NCBI RefSeq assembly: GCF_000377985.1 | Contig: NZ_KB899059.1 | Location: 1 to 40,772 of the forward strand | Direction of reading: 5' to 3' | From: Sporolactobacillus vineae DSM 21990 = SL153 | GTDB taxonomy: Bacteria; Bacillota; Bacilli; Bacillales; Sporolactobacillaceae | DNA: 40,772 bases | Shown here: positions 21,795 to 31,719 of the stretch, one piece after another | Position numbering within the stretch: position 1 is the first letter of the stretch | Layout of the letters: each line of letters starts with the position of its first letter | Position numbers and translations under genes: made by a program | The notes under the pieces: model-generated | Told to the model about the DNA's origin: nothing | Databases searched by the model: none | Seen by the model: the letters and a program-made list of their open reading frames with translations, nothing else

Positions 21795-23033
21795 TTATTT
21801 CTTACCTTTTTCTCTTAAATACTCAAAAAGTAATCGATTATTTTCAGCGGATCGGTCGAGCATTTTTGGTATGTTTATAGCTAAGTGGTGCTTTATGTTT
21901 GCATGGTCAGCCAATGCCAGATTAACTTTCTCTATAAGTTCAGTGGAATTGATCTTATCAATTTTTATCACATAATTACTCAAGTTAAGATCTGACATTA
22001 TCCCATCAGTTTTTTGTTCATAAGATATTGCAACACATGGTGTTCCGGATGATAGAGCAAAAATATTAGAATGCATTCGTGTTCCGATTAACAGATCAAG
22101 CTTTGAATACAAATCTTTTAATTCTTGAGGAGAAATATCTATATCGATTAGATTAACATGATCAATATTCTTTAGCTTAGAATAAACCTCTTTATTGATG
22201 ATACGATCATTGTCTTGACCCGGACCAATAACTTGGGGAAGAAGATACACAGAAATATTTCTCTGGCTTGTTAAATACTCGATTAGATCTATTATGGATT
22301 TTTTATATTTGGATTTTAGTAATTCCACATTCGATTTATTTGGAAAGTTCCAATTTCTTATCGTTATTCCTATATGATATCTATTTTTATCTAAAATATG
22401 ATACTTTTCAGATTTTGACTTTTCCAATAAGAAAGCTATATCACCAGTGATATGAAGCTTTTCAGTATCGTCTAATAATTCTTCCACATTCTTATAAGAT
22501 AATCCTTCCCTTACAAGAATAAGCTTTGCAGCATTTAATACTTCTTTAACATGAAATAAAATAAATTTGCTTTTTGAAAACGCACCTATAGATTGTGCAT
22601 ATAATACAAGGTCTTTATTGAATTGGATAGCAGTCTTCATCTGAATCAGATGGTAAATGAAATTTGACAAAAAATATTTAATATTTATTGACTGGAAGAA
22701 TCCACCACCGCAACTTACTACTATGTCTGCTTCTTTTATTGCCTGTACTGATTTATTATGATTAATATTCATTTTATTTAAAAATATTGTATACAAGTAA
22801 AGAATAATATTCCTTAATACTCTTATATACTTATTTTTACCCTCGTATGGAGTGATTATAGGCGGTAATATGCGGCAATCCCTATATTTTCCCTTATCAA
22901 TCTCAGGGTACAAACTTACAACTGAGATTGAAGAATCTGGATATTTTTCTTTAAAGGATTTCACCATAGTAATAATAATTCCGGCATCTCCTTTATTAAG
23001 ATAACAATATCCGTTAATAATAGTAATCTTCAT
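21795..23033 (-). CDS. Polysaccharide pyruvyl transferase family protein
   Basis: A 412-residue protein of the CsaB/WcaK/PssM-like family, which transfers pyruvate from phosphoenolpyruvate to sugar residues to form ketals. Landmarks are the N-terminal NKGDAGIIITMVKSF, a glycine-rich VVSCGGGFFQS (about 109-119), and the C-terminal GTRMHSNIFALSSGTPCVAISYEQK with the conserved Arg-Met-His. All core blocks are present. In the operon it lies between the polymerase and the flippase, so it probably decorates the repeat unit with acidic pyruvate groups. Its ribosome binding site is weak (GGA). AT-rich like its neighbours. Confidence 0.85.
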   Translation of the reverse strand: MKITIINGYCYLNKGDAGIIITMVKSFKEKYPDSSISVVSLYPEIDKGKYRDCRILPPIITPYEGKNKYIRVLRNIILYLYTIFLNKMNINHNKSVQAIKEADIVVSCGGGFFQSINIKYFLSNFIYHLIQMKTAIQFNKDLVLYAQSIGAFSKSKFILFHVKEVLNAAKLILVREGLSYKNVEELLDDTEKLHITGDIAFLLEKSKSEKYHILDKNRYHIGITIRNWNFPNKSNVELLKSKYKKSIIDLIEYLTSQRNISVYLLPQVIGPGQDNDRIINKEVYSKLKNIDHVNLIDIDISPQELKDLYSKLDLLIGTRMHSNIFALSSGTPCVAISYEQKTDGIMSDLNLSNYVIKIDKINSTELIEKVNLALADHANIKHHLAINIPKMLDRSAENNRLLFEYLREKGKK

Positions 23034-23143
23034 AACGTTCCAACTTTCTAATGTAAGTTTTTTTAAGCACTAAAAATTAGTATAAAAATTTTTTTAAAAG
23101 CATTTTATGCATTAATCCTGTCAGGTCAAAAAAACATTCAGTT

Positions 23144-24448
23144 TTATTTCAGTGAGTCTGTTCTCTTGTATATAAAAAATGAAAGTATGCAAAGTAGAAT
23201 AAGGAACATGTTGGTAGGAAAGTCTGAGAAGAAATTGTTATAGAAAAATTCAAGACATACTGTATATAGTAATAGAAATCTTGCCCCCAGGACATCCTTC
23301 TCACTGTTTAAAAAGAAGAGCCTTATTATCCATACTCCAAATAAAAGAAATAAAAGAACAGCCAAATAGCCATAGTTACTAACTAAATAAATATATGTGC
23401 TATCCGTTGCAATGGGATTAATTCCATATCCCATTTTATTAATACCATATATACCATTTCTGCCCATTCCCAAACCGAATAAAACTTTTGGAATTGTATT
23501 TAACTGAGATATTATTGAGATATGTTGAACTACGCGCAGATAAATCGAGTTATATGCCATAGTTCTGTTAAACATACTAGCAAAATAATAGATGCTATAA
23601 AAATGAGTTGATATAAAGAATAAAAAAAATACGAAAAGTGAAAACGCATGAATGATATACTTCTTTTTAAACTTTTCAATAATTTTTAAAGTACAATAGA
23701 AGATTAGTCCCATTACAGCAGTCTTATAGGTAGTTAGGAAAAGTGATACCGCAAATAAAATTATTAGTGTGTAAAGAACAAGTTTATTTTTTAAATCTAA
23801 AAAGGTTTGTGTTTCAATGAGAATAATTATGCACATTAACATTAGAGTTCCAGATGCCACAAAATTAGAAAGCAGACCTATTGCCCTAATTTGTGAACCC
23901 ATTGTAATAACTTTCACTCCACTTGTAGTACCCCAATTACCTCCTTGAATGCCCAATAGTCTTAAGAAAGGCGCTGAGAATACCCTCTCTAATATTATTG
24001 CAAGCGCGTTTAAGATCCCAACTGATAAAAGTATTCTTATATATAACTTTGATATCTTCTTGAGATTATACTCTGAGATTTCTGCTAAAATAATCCAGCA
24101 AATCATAAAGAAAATGAGCAGGGGTACATCCATTTTGTATTGATAGAGGATTAATTTTATTGGCAACGAGATACTATAAAATCCCTCTAGGATAAAATAT
24201 ATGAATGCGATTAACAAAAACCTTGTAACGGATTTATTAGTAGGATTATTCAAACCTGATTTAATTAATCTGTTTGAAAAAACAAGAAAAAAGAATAATG
24301 TTATATAAATTTCCTTCCACAATTTAATTACTGGGAAATCCCATAATTGAGAAACAAAGCCAAACACTCCTGAAATTCCTGCCAATAGAACAAAGAGATA
24401 TAAGAAATAGAAACGTAATTTGTGCTCCAGCTGAATTCCTGAACCCAT
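23144..24448 (-). CDS. O-antigen/EPS polymerase, Wzy-like membrane protein
   Basis: A 434-residue protein with about 10-12 predicted transmembrane helices and a large hydrophilic loop in the second half (about 285-335: FNRTMAYNSIYLRVVQHISI, FGLGMGRNGIYGINKMG), the usual topology of Wzy polymerases and O-antigen ligases. It would join lipid-linked repeat units on the outer face of the membrane. Sequence conservation in this family is low, so the assignment rests on topology and on its place between glycosyltransferases and the flippase. The start at 24448 has AGGTGATG about 10 nt upstream. Strongly AT-rich. Confidence 0.75.
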   Translation of the reverse strand: MGSGIQLEHKLRFYFLYLFVLLAGISGVFGFVSQLWDFPVIKLWKEIYITLFFFLVFSNRLIKSGLNNPTNKSVTRFLLIAFIYFILEGFYSISLPIKLILYQYKMDVPLLIFFMICWIILAEISEYNLKKISKLYIRILLSVGILNALAIILERVFSAPFLRLLGIQGGNWGTTSGVKVITMGSQIRAIGLLSNFVASGTLMLMCIIILIETQTFLDLKNKLVLYTLIILFAVSLFLTTYKTAVMGLIFYCTLKIIEKFKKKYIIHAFSLFVFFLFFISTHFYSIYYFASMFNRTMAYNSIYLRVVQHISIISQLNTIPKVLFGLGMGRNGIYGINKMGYGINPIATDSTYIYLVSNYGYLAVLLFLLFGVWIIRLFFLNSEKDVLGARFLLLYTVCLEFFYNNFFSDFPTNMFLILLCILSFFIYKRTDSLK

Positions 24449-24497
24449 GATGGTTCATCACCTGCCCAATAATGATATTTCAATTATGGTCATTACC

Positions 24498-25595
24498 CTA
24501 CTTAAGTAACCCGACGTAATTGAAGAAATCCCTTCGGAATCGTGACAAACTATATTCATTTTTTGCCTTTTTCAGTGCCTTGACAGCCATTTTTATCCGT
24601 AAATCACGATTATAATAAATTTTCTCAATTGTCTGGGCCAGAGATTTTGGTGAATTTTTATGAAAAAGCAACCCAGTACTATCATCGTCAATTATTTCTA
24701 ATACTCCTCCGCAATCGGATCCAATCACCGGACAGCCTAAATGCATTCCTTCTAGCAGCACTGTTGGGAAGGGATCAGCTTCTATTGAGCAATGCACTAA
24801 CACATCAAATTTTCTTATCAAATTTCGGGCATCATTTCTCTTCCCTAAAAAAATTATCTTGCTTTTATTAACTGAATGACACAGATTTCGTATTTCTCTC
24901 TCATATGTCTTATCAGCAAAGGCACCGACAATGACAAATTTAAATACTAATCCCTGTTCTTCTAGTATCCTGGCAGCTTTAAGTAATATATGTAGCCCCT
25001 TCCATCTAGATAAGGATCCTACGAATCCAATTGTGAAACTTGTATTTTGTTCTAAAGTGTTCCGGGGAGGTAACCCAGTGTCAATACCATTGTGGATACA
25101 TCGAATTCGGGTTGCCGAAAATCCAACTTTGATGAGATCCTGTTTAACACTTTCAGAAACTGCAACTATGTAATTGGGCTTGTTCCTCAATAATTTTGAG
25201 ATAAAAGCCAAAAGATGTGATTTAGAATAATAGTCATGAACATGCAAGATGACATGATATTGATTAAGCCTCCCAATCATAGCAATTGCTGTATAAAGTA
25301 GTGAAGCTAAATTGTAAACATGAATATATTCTGGCTTTAACTCAGCAATTTGCTTTCTCAATCTTCCCCAGGAGTGTATTATCTGAAACAATGTTCCGAA
25401 CCTCAGAGATGATCGATTCATCGGCATAAGTCCATGTACCTCAACAGTCGGGAAACCTCTATCTTTAAAAAAAGAAAGGATCGGCTTACTACCACTAAGT
25501 AATGTGATATCTGATTTGATTTTATCATAAAGCTCTGCCGTGACCACTTCTGCCCCGGATGCTTTGTCACCCTGTGAAACGATTGCAATTTTCAT
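24498..25595 (-). CDS. GT4-family glycosyltransferase
   Basis: A 365-residue GT-B fold enzyme that adds a sugar from a nucleotide donor to the growing lipid-linked repeat unit at the inner membrane face. The N-terminal domain opens MKIAIVSQGDKASGAEVVTA. The C-terminal domain has FTIGFVGSLSRWKGLHILLK, then FVIVGAF, and the E-x7-E-type motif around EADPFPTVLLEGMHLGCPVI followed by GGVLEIIDDDSTGLLF. All expected for GT4 (Glycos_transf_1). Donor and acceptor cannot be told from sequence. Located 49 bp upstream of the polymerase gene. Confidence 0.88.
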   Translation of the reverse strand: MKIAIVSQGDKASGAEVVTAELYDKIKSDITLLSGSKPILSFFKDRGFPTVEVHGLMPMNRSSLRFGTLFQIIHSWGRLRKQIAELKPEYIHVYNLASLLYTAIAMIGRLNQYHVILHVHDYYSKSHLLAFISKLLRNKPNYIVAVSESVKQDLIKVGFSATRIRCIHNGIDTGLPPRNTLEQNTSFTIGFVGSLSRWKGLHILLKAARILEEQGLVFKFVIVGAFADKTYEREIRNLCHSVNKSKIIFLGKRNDARNLIRKFDVLVHCSIEADPFPTVLLEGMHLGCPVIGSDCGGVLEIIDDDSTGLLFHKNSPKSLAQTIEKIYYNRDLRIKMAVKALKKAKNEYSLSRFRRDFFNYVGLLK

Positions 25596-25721
25596 GATTT
25601 TTTACCTCAACTTATTCTTAAGAAAAATCAAATAGATTTTTATATGATGAAGATAGAACAAATGATTACCAAAAAATGAAGTTTATTAATACTCAAACTT
25701 CTTAACCCAATTTGTAGAGAA

Positions 25722-26864
25722 TTAACGACCCCATTTTCTCTGTGTTTGAACCTCTACAAATTTTTTGAACTTCTCTCTAAATTTCTCCTCAGAGAAATTT
25801 AGAGCGTTTTCTCTACAATTTATTGCTTGAAATTTAGAATAGTTATTTTCAAATTCTTTTACAGCATTTATCAAAGATTCTGTAGTCTGATGATAAAAGA
25901 AAAGGCCAGTTGTTTTTTCTTCATCAATTCCTCTAATAGTTTCCAAGGAACCGCCCTTGCCATAAGCAATCACTGGTGTCCCACATGACTGGGCCTCCAC
26001 AGGAGTAATGCCAAAATCCTCCTCAGAAGCAAACACGAAAGCTCTTGCATTCTTCATATATCTATGCATTGAATCAAAGTTCTGATAGCCTAATAAAACA
26101 ATATTATCTGTTGCTTTTTCCTTGATATTTTTATATTCTGGTCCATCACCAATAACATATAATTTCTTATCAGGCATTTTTGAGAATGCTTCAACAATGA
26201 GTCCCATTTTTTTATAGGGGACCATTCTAGATGCGGTAACATAATATTCTTTCTTCTCTTTTTGAAAAGTAAAATCATCCACATCTACCGGGGGATAAAT
26301 GACCGTTGCATCGCGTCTATAAACTTTCCAAATTCGTCGTTTTATAAAATTCGAATTAGAAATAAAAAAATCGACACCATTTGCTGTCCGATAATCCCAG
26401 ATTCTAATTTTGTGTAATATATATCGAGCAATCAGTCCCTTTAACCCTTTATCTAGCCCAGACTCTCTTAAATATTCATGTTGGAAATCCCACGCATATC
26501 TAATGGGCGAATGGCAATAACATATATGTAGCTGATCCGGGCCGGTTATAACTCCTTTAGCAACTGCATGAGAACTAGAAATGATCAGATCATAATCTGA
26601 TAGATCCAGCTGCTCGATAGCAAATGGCATGAGTGGTAAATACGCTCTGAATTTTCTTTTCGAAAAGGGCAAATGTTGTATAAATGTTGTTGTGATTTTT
26701 TTACCATTAATAAATTTTCTTTGATCCTCCGGTAAAAAGTCAACCACGCTAAAGAGATCAGCATGAGGATATACTTTTAAAATTTGTTCAACCACTTTTT
26801 CAGAACCTGCATATGTTTCAAGCCATTCAGTAACAACAGCAACTTTAATATTATTTTTCACCAT
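25722..26864 (-). CDS. GT4-family glycosyltransferase (WLETYAGSE type)
   Basis: A 380-residue GT-B glycosyltransferase. The N-terminus VAVVTEWLETYAGSEKVVEQ and the block ICYCHSPIRYAWDFQHEYL are typical of a GT4 subgroup seen in many exopolysaccharide clusters, often annotated as mannosyltransferases. The C-terminal domain has YYVTASRMVPYKKMGLIVEA, LYVIGDGPEYKNIK and the acidic motif ASEEDFGITPVEAQSCGTPV. The frame opens at 26879, but the ATG at 26862-26864 was preferred because GGGGATC lies 7 nt before it. AT-rich. The specific sugar is unknown. Confidence 0.87.
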   Translation of the reverse strand: MVKNNIKVAVVTEWLETYAGSEKVVEQILKVYPHADLFSVVDFLPEDQRKFINGKKITTTFIQHLPFSKRKFRAYLPLMPFAIEQLDLSDYDLIISSSHAVAKGVITGPDQLHICYCHSPIRYAWDFQHEYLRESGLDKGLKGLIARYILHKIRIWDYRTANGVDFFISNSNFIKRRIWKVYRRDATVIYPPVDVDDFTFQKEKKEYYVTASRMVPYKKMGLIVEAFSKMPDKKLYVIGDGPEYKNIKEKATDNIVLLGYQNFDSMHRYMKNARAFVFASEEDFGITPVEAQSCGTPVIAYGKGGSLETIRGIDEEKTTGLFFYHQTTESLINAVKEFENNYSKFQAINCRENALNFSEEKFREKFKKFVEVQTQRKWGR

Positions 26865-26891
26865 AAGAGTGATCCCCATTTGATTTAATGA

Positions 26892-27965
26892 TTAGTCATC
26901 AATAATAGAATCCAATATCCCCGCCGCGCTGTCCGACCATGAAAAGTTCTTAGAATGTGCTATAGCCTTTGTTACATAGTCTTCTCTAACTTTTTGGTTT
27001 TGAATCAAATAATTTATTTTTTCTGCAATGTCCTTCTCATCAAATGGATCGCAATATATCGCAGCTGATCCACATACCTCGGGCAGTGAAGAGACATTTG
27101 AAACAATTACTGGACATCCCACTGTCATTGCCTCAATAGGAGGAAGCCCGAATCCCTCATAAATTGATGGATATACAAAACAATATGCATTTTTATACAG
27201 TGCTTTTAATTCATTATCCGTCACATATCCTAAGTATTTAACATTCTCTGAAAAATCAATTTTCTCATCTTTGAAAATCCTAGGATTAGTTCCACCAGCA
27301 ATTACAATATTAACATCTATATTATTTAATCTAAGAAAGGCTTTAACTAGTGTTTTGAAATTTTTGCGAGGATCCAAACTTCCAACCGCCAAGATATATG
27401 GCTTTTCATTCAAATTATTTCTTCCTAGTATTGAATCATCCTCTTGCCTTTCTTCTATATGCTCAATTCCCTCAGAAAAAACAGAAATTTTACCACTTTT
27501 TATTGAAGTATGTTTCATGATCTCATTCTTCGAAAATTGTGATACTGTAACAATTTTTTTTGAAAACCTACATTCTAATTTCAATAATAGTTGATACCAT
27601 AATCTAAAAATAATGGAAAATGTGTGATAATTTTTAAAAGCGGCAGCATCGTGAATTGTCACTATCTGATTTTTTTTAAAAATAGGTGCAGCATTGCATA
27701 AATTTACTAATTTCTCTGATTTAACAAAATAGGGAAGCTCCAACTGTTCCCAAAAATGCCCAGTCAGCTTCCCTGCTGTTAAAAACTGTATATTTTTAAA
27801 ACAAACCTTTTGCTTAACATTTTCAGGAACAATAAGAAATGCCTGAATGCTTTTGTATTTATTTAAATCAAGCAAATCATCCATAGATTTGACCACTTCG
27901 TGCGCATATCGTTGAACACCTGTTACTGACTGAGTAAGAAATCTACCATTAATATAAATTTTCAT
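26892..27965 (-). CDS. GT4-family glycosyltransferase
   Basis: A 357-residue GT-B enzyme: N-terminal [20 protein letters not shown], mid-region TIHDAAAF and VSQFSKNEI, and a C-terminal domain with [27 protein letters not shown] and the motif [20 protein letters not shown] (Glu-x7-Glu). The start [15 protein letters not shown] is shared with many capsule glycosyltransferases. It follows the priming transferase by about 60 bp and is expected to add an early sugar of the repeat unit. RBS AGGG lies about 13 nt upstream of the ATG. Strongly AT-rich, marking the start of the presumably acquired block. Confidence 0.88.
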   Translation of the reverse strand: MKIYINGRFLTQSVTGVQRYAHEVVKSMDDLLDLNKYKSIQAFLIVPENVKQKVCFKNIQFLTAGKLTGHFWEQLELPYFVKSEKLVNLCNAAPIFKKNQIVTIHDAAAFKNYHTFSIIFRLWYQLLLKLECRFSKKIVTVSQFSKNEIMKHTSIKSGKISVFSEGIEHIEERQEDDSILGRNNLNEKPYILAVGSLDPRKNFKTLVKAFLRLNNIDVNIVIAGGTNPRIFKDEKIDFSENVKYLGYVTDNELKALYKNAYCFVYPSIYEGFGLPPIEAMTVGCPVIVSNVSSLPEVCGSAAIYCDPFDEKDIAEKINYLIQNQKVREDYVTKAIAHSKNFSWSDSAAGILDSIIDD

Positions 27966-28025
27966 AATAATTTTTCCCTATGCTTTTTTAGAAATCTGTA
28001 TTTATCTTATTTTTTAAACATGAAA

Positions 28026-28724
28026 TTAGTAGGCACCTTTTTTACTTAATACAGAATATATTGTTTTTAATATAATCTTCAGATCGAACTTCATCGATTT
28101 GTGTCTTACATAGTACAGTTCTACATTGCAACGTTCAGGATATTCAATTTCACTACGGCCGCAGGCCTGCCAGTAACCCGTCAGACCTGGTTTAGCAGAA
28201 AGAAACTCATCTTTCCTGTTCCCGTATTCTTTGAGTTCCTCAGCAACAACGGGGCGAGGTCCGACCAGACTCATTTCGCCCTTCAATACATTGAGTAACT
28301 GAGGCAATTCATCAAGACTGGTTCTGCGCAGAAAACAGCCCAGTTTTGTAATACGGGGATCCTCATGAGGTTCCAACTTATAATTGTTATCCAGATATTT
28401 TTTATATAGATTTCTATTTGACTTCAAAACGCCCTCTGCATTTACGATCATCGAACGGAATTTATATATATAGAAGGTATTTCCAAATTGACCGATGCGT
28501 TTTTGCTTAAAAAACACAGGACCTTTATTATCTCCAAAAAGATAAAGCAATGAGATGATCACGAATACCGGCGAACTAAACACTAATCCAACAACTGCGC
28601 CAACCAGATCAAGTGCTCTTTTTAACACCAGATATGAAGTTTTTGTATTAGTGAGGCGTTTCGTCGCAACACGTTCAGCCTGTTCTATAAAACGTGCGTC
28701 AAGCTCTGATTTTGGTATCGCCAT
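28026..28724 (-). CDS. Undecaprenyl-phosphate sugar phosphotransferase (priming transferase)
   Basis: A 232-residue bacterial sugar transferase (WcaJ/CpsE C-terminal type) that starts repeat-unit synthesis by moving a sugar-1-phosphate from UDP-sugar to undecaprenyl phosphate. One membrane segment (about 40-63) is followed by FFKQKRIGQFGNTFYIYKFR, then DPRITKLGCFLRRTSLDELP, then LLNVLKGEMSLVGPRPV and PGLTGYWQACGRSE, all family hallmarks. It lacks the large multi-helix N-terminal half of WcaJ. The frame opens at 28742, overlapping the galU stop, but the ATG at 28722-28724 has GGAGGAG 6 nt upstream and is the better start. Its direct link to galU suggests UDP-glucose or a derivative as donor. 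Confidence 0.92.
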   Translation of the reverse strand: MAIPKSELDARFIEQAERVATKRLTNTKTSYLVLKRALDLVGAVVGLVFSSPVFVIISLLYLFGDNKGPVFFKQKRIGQFGNTFYIYKFRSMIVNAEGVLKSNRNLYKKYLDNNYKLEPHEDPRITKLGCFLRRTSLDELPQLLNVLKGEMSLVGPRPVVAEELKEYGNRKDEFLSAKPGLTGYWQACGRSEIEYPERCNVELYYVRHKSMKFDLKIILKTIYSVLSKKGAY

Positions 28725-28738
28725 CGTATGCTCCTCCA

Positions 28739-29620
28739 TCATTTCAACGATAACTTATTCTCATGCAGAATTTTCTCGATTCCTTCCAGTACATCATCAC
28801 GAAGGTCTTCGTTCTGCAGCGCCATCTCAATGTTTGTCAGCACGAATCCGAGAACCTGGCCTACGTCAAAACGTTTGCCTTCAAACTGATAGGCATCGAC
28901 GCCTTGAAGCTCGTTGAGTTTTTGAATGGCATCCGTCAGCTGAATTTCGCCGCCGGCGCCGATTTCTTTCTTTTCCAGAAAGTCAAAGATCTCCGGCGTC
29001 AGGATATAACGGCCGATGATCGCCATATTGGACGGTGGATTGGACTCCGGCTTCTCGACAAACTTTTTAACATGAAACAGGCGTCCTTCCTGAGACTCCG
29101 GATCAATAATCCCGTAACGGTACGTTTCACTGTATGGAACTTCTTTGATGCCAATTACAGAATGGCCGGTTTTCTCATATTGTTCTGCCATCTGCTGGAT
29201 GCATGGCTTCTCAGCCTGAACAATGTCATCACCCAAAAGGACAGCAAAAGGCTCATCACCAATGAATTTGCGGGCACACCAAACGGCATGGCCCAAACCC
29301 TTCGGAGATTTTTGCCTGATGTAGTGAATATCGATTTTGGACGGCTCTCTGACTTTCTCAAGCAAGTCAAATTTTTTCTTCTGAATTAAATTCTGTTCCA
29401 GTTCATAAGCAATATCGAAGTGGTCTTCGATTGCCCGTTTGCCTTTTCCGGTTACAATGATAATGTCTTCGATTCCGGCCTTGACCGCTTCTTCGACAAT
29501 ATATTGGATCGTCGGTTTGTTGACAATCGGCAACATTTCCTTCGGCAGTGCTTTCGTCGCAGGCAGGAACCGTGTCCCCAGGCCCGCAGCCGGAATAACT
29601 GCTTTTCTGACTTTCTTCAT
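28739..29620 (-). CDS. galU: UTP-glucose-1-phosphate uridylyltransferase
   Basis: A 293-residue nucleotidyltransferase making UDP-glucose from UTP and glucose-1-phosphate. The N-terminal nucleotide loop [20 protein letters not shown] (11-30), the [10 protein letters not shown] metal site, VEKP and the [16 protein letters not shown] region are all typical of bacterial GalU/GtaB, and the length is standard. It heads the exopolysaccharide operon and should supply donor sugar for the glycosyltransferases. RBS AGGGGGTC lies upstream of ATG 29620. Base composition is like the chromosome rather than the AT-rich genes downstream, so galU and the priming gene may belong to the older part of the locus. 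Confidence 0.95.
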   Translation of the reverse strand: MKKVRKAVIPAAGLGTRFLPATKALPKEMLPIVNKPTIQYIVEEAVKAGIEDIIIVTGKGKRAIEDHFDIAYELEQNLIQKKKFDLLEKVREPSKIDIHYIRQKSPKGLGHAVWCARKFIGDEPFAVLLGDDIVQAEKPCIQQMAEQYEKTGHSVIGIKEVPYSETYRYGIIDPESQEGRLFHVKKFVEKPESNPPSNMAIIGRYILTPEIFDFLEKKEIGAGGEIQLTDAIQKLNELQGVDAYQFEGKRFDVGQVLGFVLTNIEMALQNEDLRDDVLEGIEKILHENKLSLK

Positions 29621-29635
29621 CGAATGACCCCCTGA

Positions 29636-30154
29636 AAGCGTCTTATGTTCTCTTTGTTATGAATCTCACAAAATATGTGCGACATAATCTCTTAAAAACC
29701 TGCAACCGGATTTTACTATTATACATCATTTCCCGTTGCCGTAGTGCGATAAAATGCGACAAATTATGTCCGTCAAACTATAAGCATTATAGCATAGAAT
29801 TTACCGTTTAGAAGAGGCAGTTCTAGGAAGAAAGTAACAGGAAGGTATAGTGAAAAAATAGATCTTATTATCAATTCGACAAATTAAGTTTCCATTACTT
29901 TTCTATTTCATCTGTCTTACAGATGATGCGATGTCTCTTTTGGCTGTGATGTCGATGTTCAAAATGGAGCGGCATGAAAAGTTATTCATATGAGCGCTAT
30001 TATAATAGGAAATATTTATTTGGAACGGCGATGCTTATGGCCAAATAAAGCACCGCAAGTCATTGACTGCGGCGCCCGCCACTATCTGACAATCCGGTTG
30101 CCTGCCCTTGCATTAAAATCAACGAGCGTATGAACGGAGCAAGAGGGATAGCTG
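29636..30154. other. Intergenic region between galU and the ktr-like fragment
   Basis: About 520 bp without a credible gene. On the minus strand it holds a candidate promoter for galU (listed separately). On the plus strand a TATAAT at 30001-30006 with only a poor -35 could drive the ktr-like fragment. The middle section is AT-rich with no strong hairpin. Confidence 0.5.
29748..29776 (-). promoter_or_regulatory. Candidate promoter of galU and the exopolysaccharide operon
   Basis: Minus strand: TTGACG (29771-29776), 17 bp, TTTATC (29748-29753). Transcription would start near 29740, leaving a leader of about 120 nt before galU. A second TATAAT on the same strand near 29790 lacks a matching -35. 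Confidence 0.35.
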
Positions 30155-30515
30155 ATGAACAAACAATATGCAGTGATCGGGCTCGGTCAGCTTGGTGCCA
30201 GCATCTGTACGGAACTGAGCAATATGGGCTGCGAAGTGCTGGCGATCGATACGGACCGTGATAAGGTGAATGATTTCTCCGGGATTGTTACCCAGGCGGT
30301 GGAGACAGATTCTACGGATGAGAAGGTGCTGCAGACGCTGGGCATCCGCAACTTCGACCATGTGATTGTGGCAATCAGCCGTAATATTCAGGCGAGTATC
30401 CTGACCACATTGCTGCTGAAGGAAGCCGGGGTCAAGGAAATCTGGGCGAAGGCGCAAAACGATTATCATAACGGATTCTGCGCAAACTGGGAGCAGACAA
30501 GATTATCCGTCCGGA
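30155..30515 (+). pseudogene. Truncated KtrA/TrkA-N potassium-channel regulator fragment
   Basis: The frame begins MNKQYAVIGLGQLGASICTE, with the GxGxxG nucleotide-binding loop (Gly9, 11, 14) and AIDTDRDKV, the RCK N-domain of KtrA/KtrC proteins that gate K+ uptake with NAD/ATP. After WAKAQNDYHN the frame shifts (near 30475); the other frame restores LRKLGADKIIRPE, ending at about 30515. There the homology stops and antisense of the C39-like gene begins. A complete protein is about 220 residues, so half the RCK core and the whole C-domain are lost. RBS AGAGGG is still present, but the product should be non-functional. Confidence 0.8.
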
Positions 30516-31717
30516 GGAACATCTCCTCGTTCAGTTTCAACTGCGCCATATATGTTCTGTTCTCAGTGCTCATCACATAAAGCGTTAGCGTCGCTGTTCT
30601 GCCGTTCAGTCCGGAAGCGATTTGCTTCATATCCAGATAGATATTGCCGCCAGAGGTTTCATGTGTGTAGTAAAATTTCCGTGCTGCAGTAGTCGGGGAT
30701 TTCTTGCCGTCAGAAATGGTATAGGCAATCGTACCTGACTGCGTGGTCAGCGGATCAACATTCGCCGTAAAGTCTTTAGGTATCACAATCTTGTCTTCCC
30801 CGGCAAAAAGGGTATATTCATTAGTCTGAGTGGCCGGTTTCAGTGTTGCCATGATTCGTTTTGCGGCACCGGCAGCCGCGCCGGGCTCTTTATCATGGAC
30901 AATATAAGCAATACTGGTCACCCAGGCCTTCTCAAATTGATCCAGTTTATAGCGGCGCGTGGCGGTAGCATCAGAGGGTGCAAAAGAATCGTTGACGACG
31001 ACGTAATTCTGACCATTAATGGTTTCAAAGCCCCGCACGAGAATCAGGCGGCCGTATGTCGTCCCAGGCGCATTCTCTACTTATGGAAGCGATTTATTAT
31101 TCGGATTGTTTGTGTACTTGACGCTGACGCCGACCGGATAGCCGACCGCAATCTGCTGCTTTAGTCCGTCAATATCTGTAAACTCGGTGTAGGCTTTATA
31201 ACCGCGGCTCCCAGCCAGTGCCGTACTGAACGCCCAGTTGCCGAAACCATCATACGTATAGTCGTAATCTTTGTACGCCGCCTCTTCCAGAAGCAGATTC
31301 TCGCCCATCCGGTTCATTGCCATGGTGATGGTTGTCGGACTGCAAATATTCGGCGCCAGTTTCGGATCACGGATCATCTGTGAATAAGCGGGTGTCGGAA
31401 TATCTTTATTGAGACTGATTTTACTCGGATTCTTGATGTAGGTGTTCCAGTCATGTTCCGTCGATGCGCCGAGCAGCCGTAAATCCGGTGTTACTTTGGG
31501 ATTGTCTGTATGAAGGGTTGCCTTGAGCTTAATCTTGTCTGCTTTTTCGCCGGCGTTTCCCTTGACTGTGAACGTATCCGTGTCGATAAACGCCAGCGGA
31601 TCTGAGGTTTCGGAAACACTGGCACGGGCTATATAGGTCCCCCATTTCCCCCATGAATGCCCGGCCGACCAGTCCTGAACAAGCTGATGGGCCGCATTAT
31701 AGTGACTGACCAGCGCC
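30516..31717 (-). pseudogene. Decayed C39-like (Peptidase_C39_2) secreted peptidase gene
   Basis: The minus strand encodes a beta-rich N-terminal part (HSWGKWGTYIARASVSETSD), then a C39_2-type domain. That domain includes the catalytic Cys block APNICSPTTITMAMNRMG and the end block TYGRLILVRGFETINGQNYVVVNDSFAP. One in-frame TAA (31081-31083) separates VKYTNNPNNKSLP from VENAPGTTYG; both sides are in the same frame. In addition the His expected in G-H-L-I-V-x-G is Arg (CGC). The 5' end has no signal peptide and runs into a terminator hairpin, so it is truncated; the 3' end is fused to the ktr fragment. A dead gene on four counts. Confidence 0.75.
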
Positions 31718-31719
31718 AT

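Noticed and set aside
28763-29389. 208-codon plus-strand open frame opposite galU
   Set aside because: Shadow of galU; the translation has no family signature while galU is unambiguous.
31081-31083. TAA in the C39-like gene considered as programmed readthrough or recoding
   Set aside because: The gene is truncated at both ends and has lost its catalytic His, so ordinary decay explains it.
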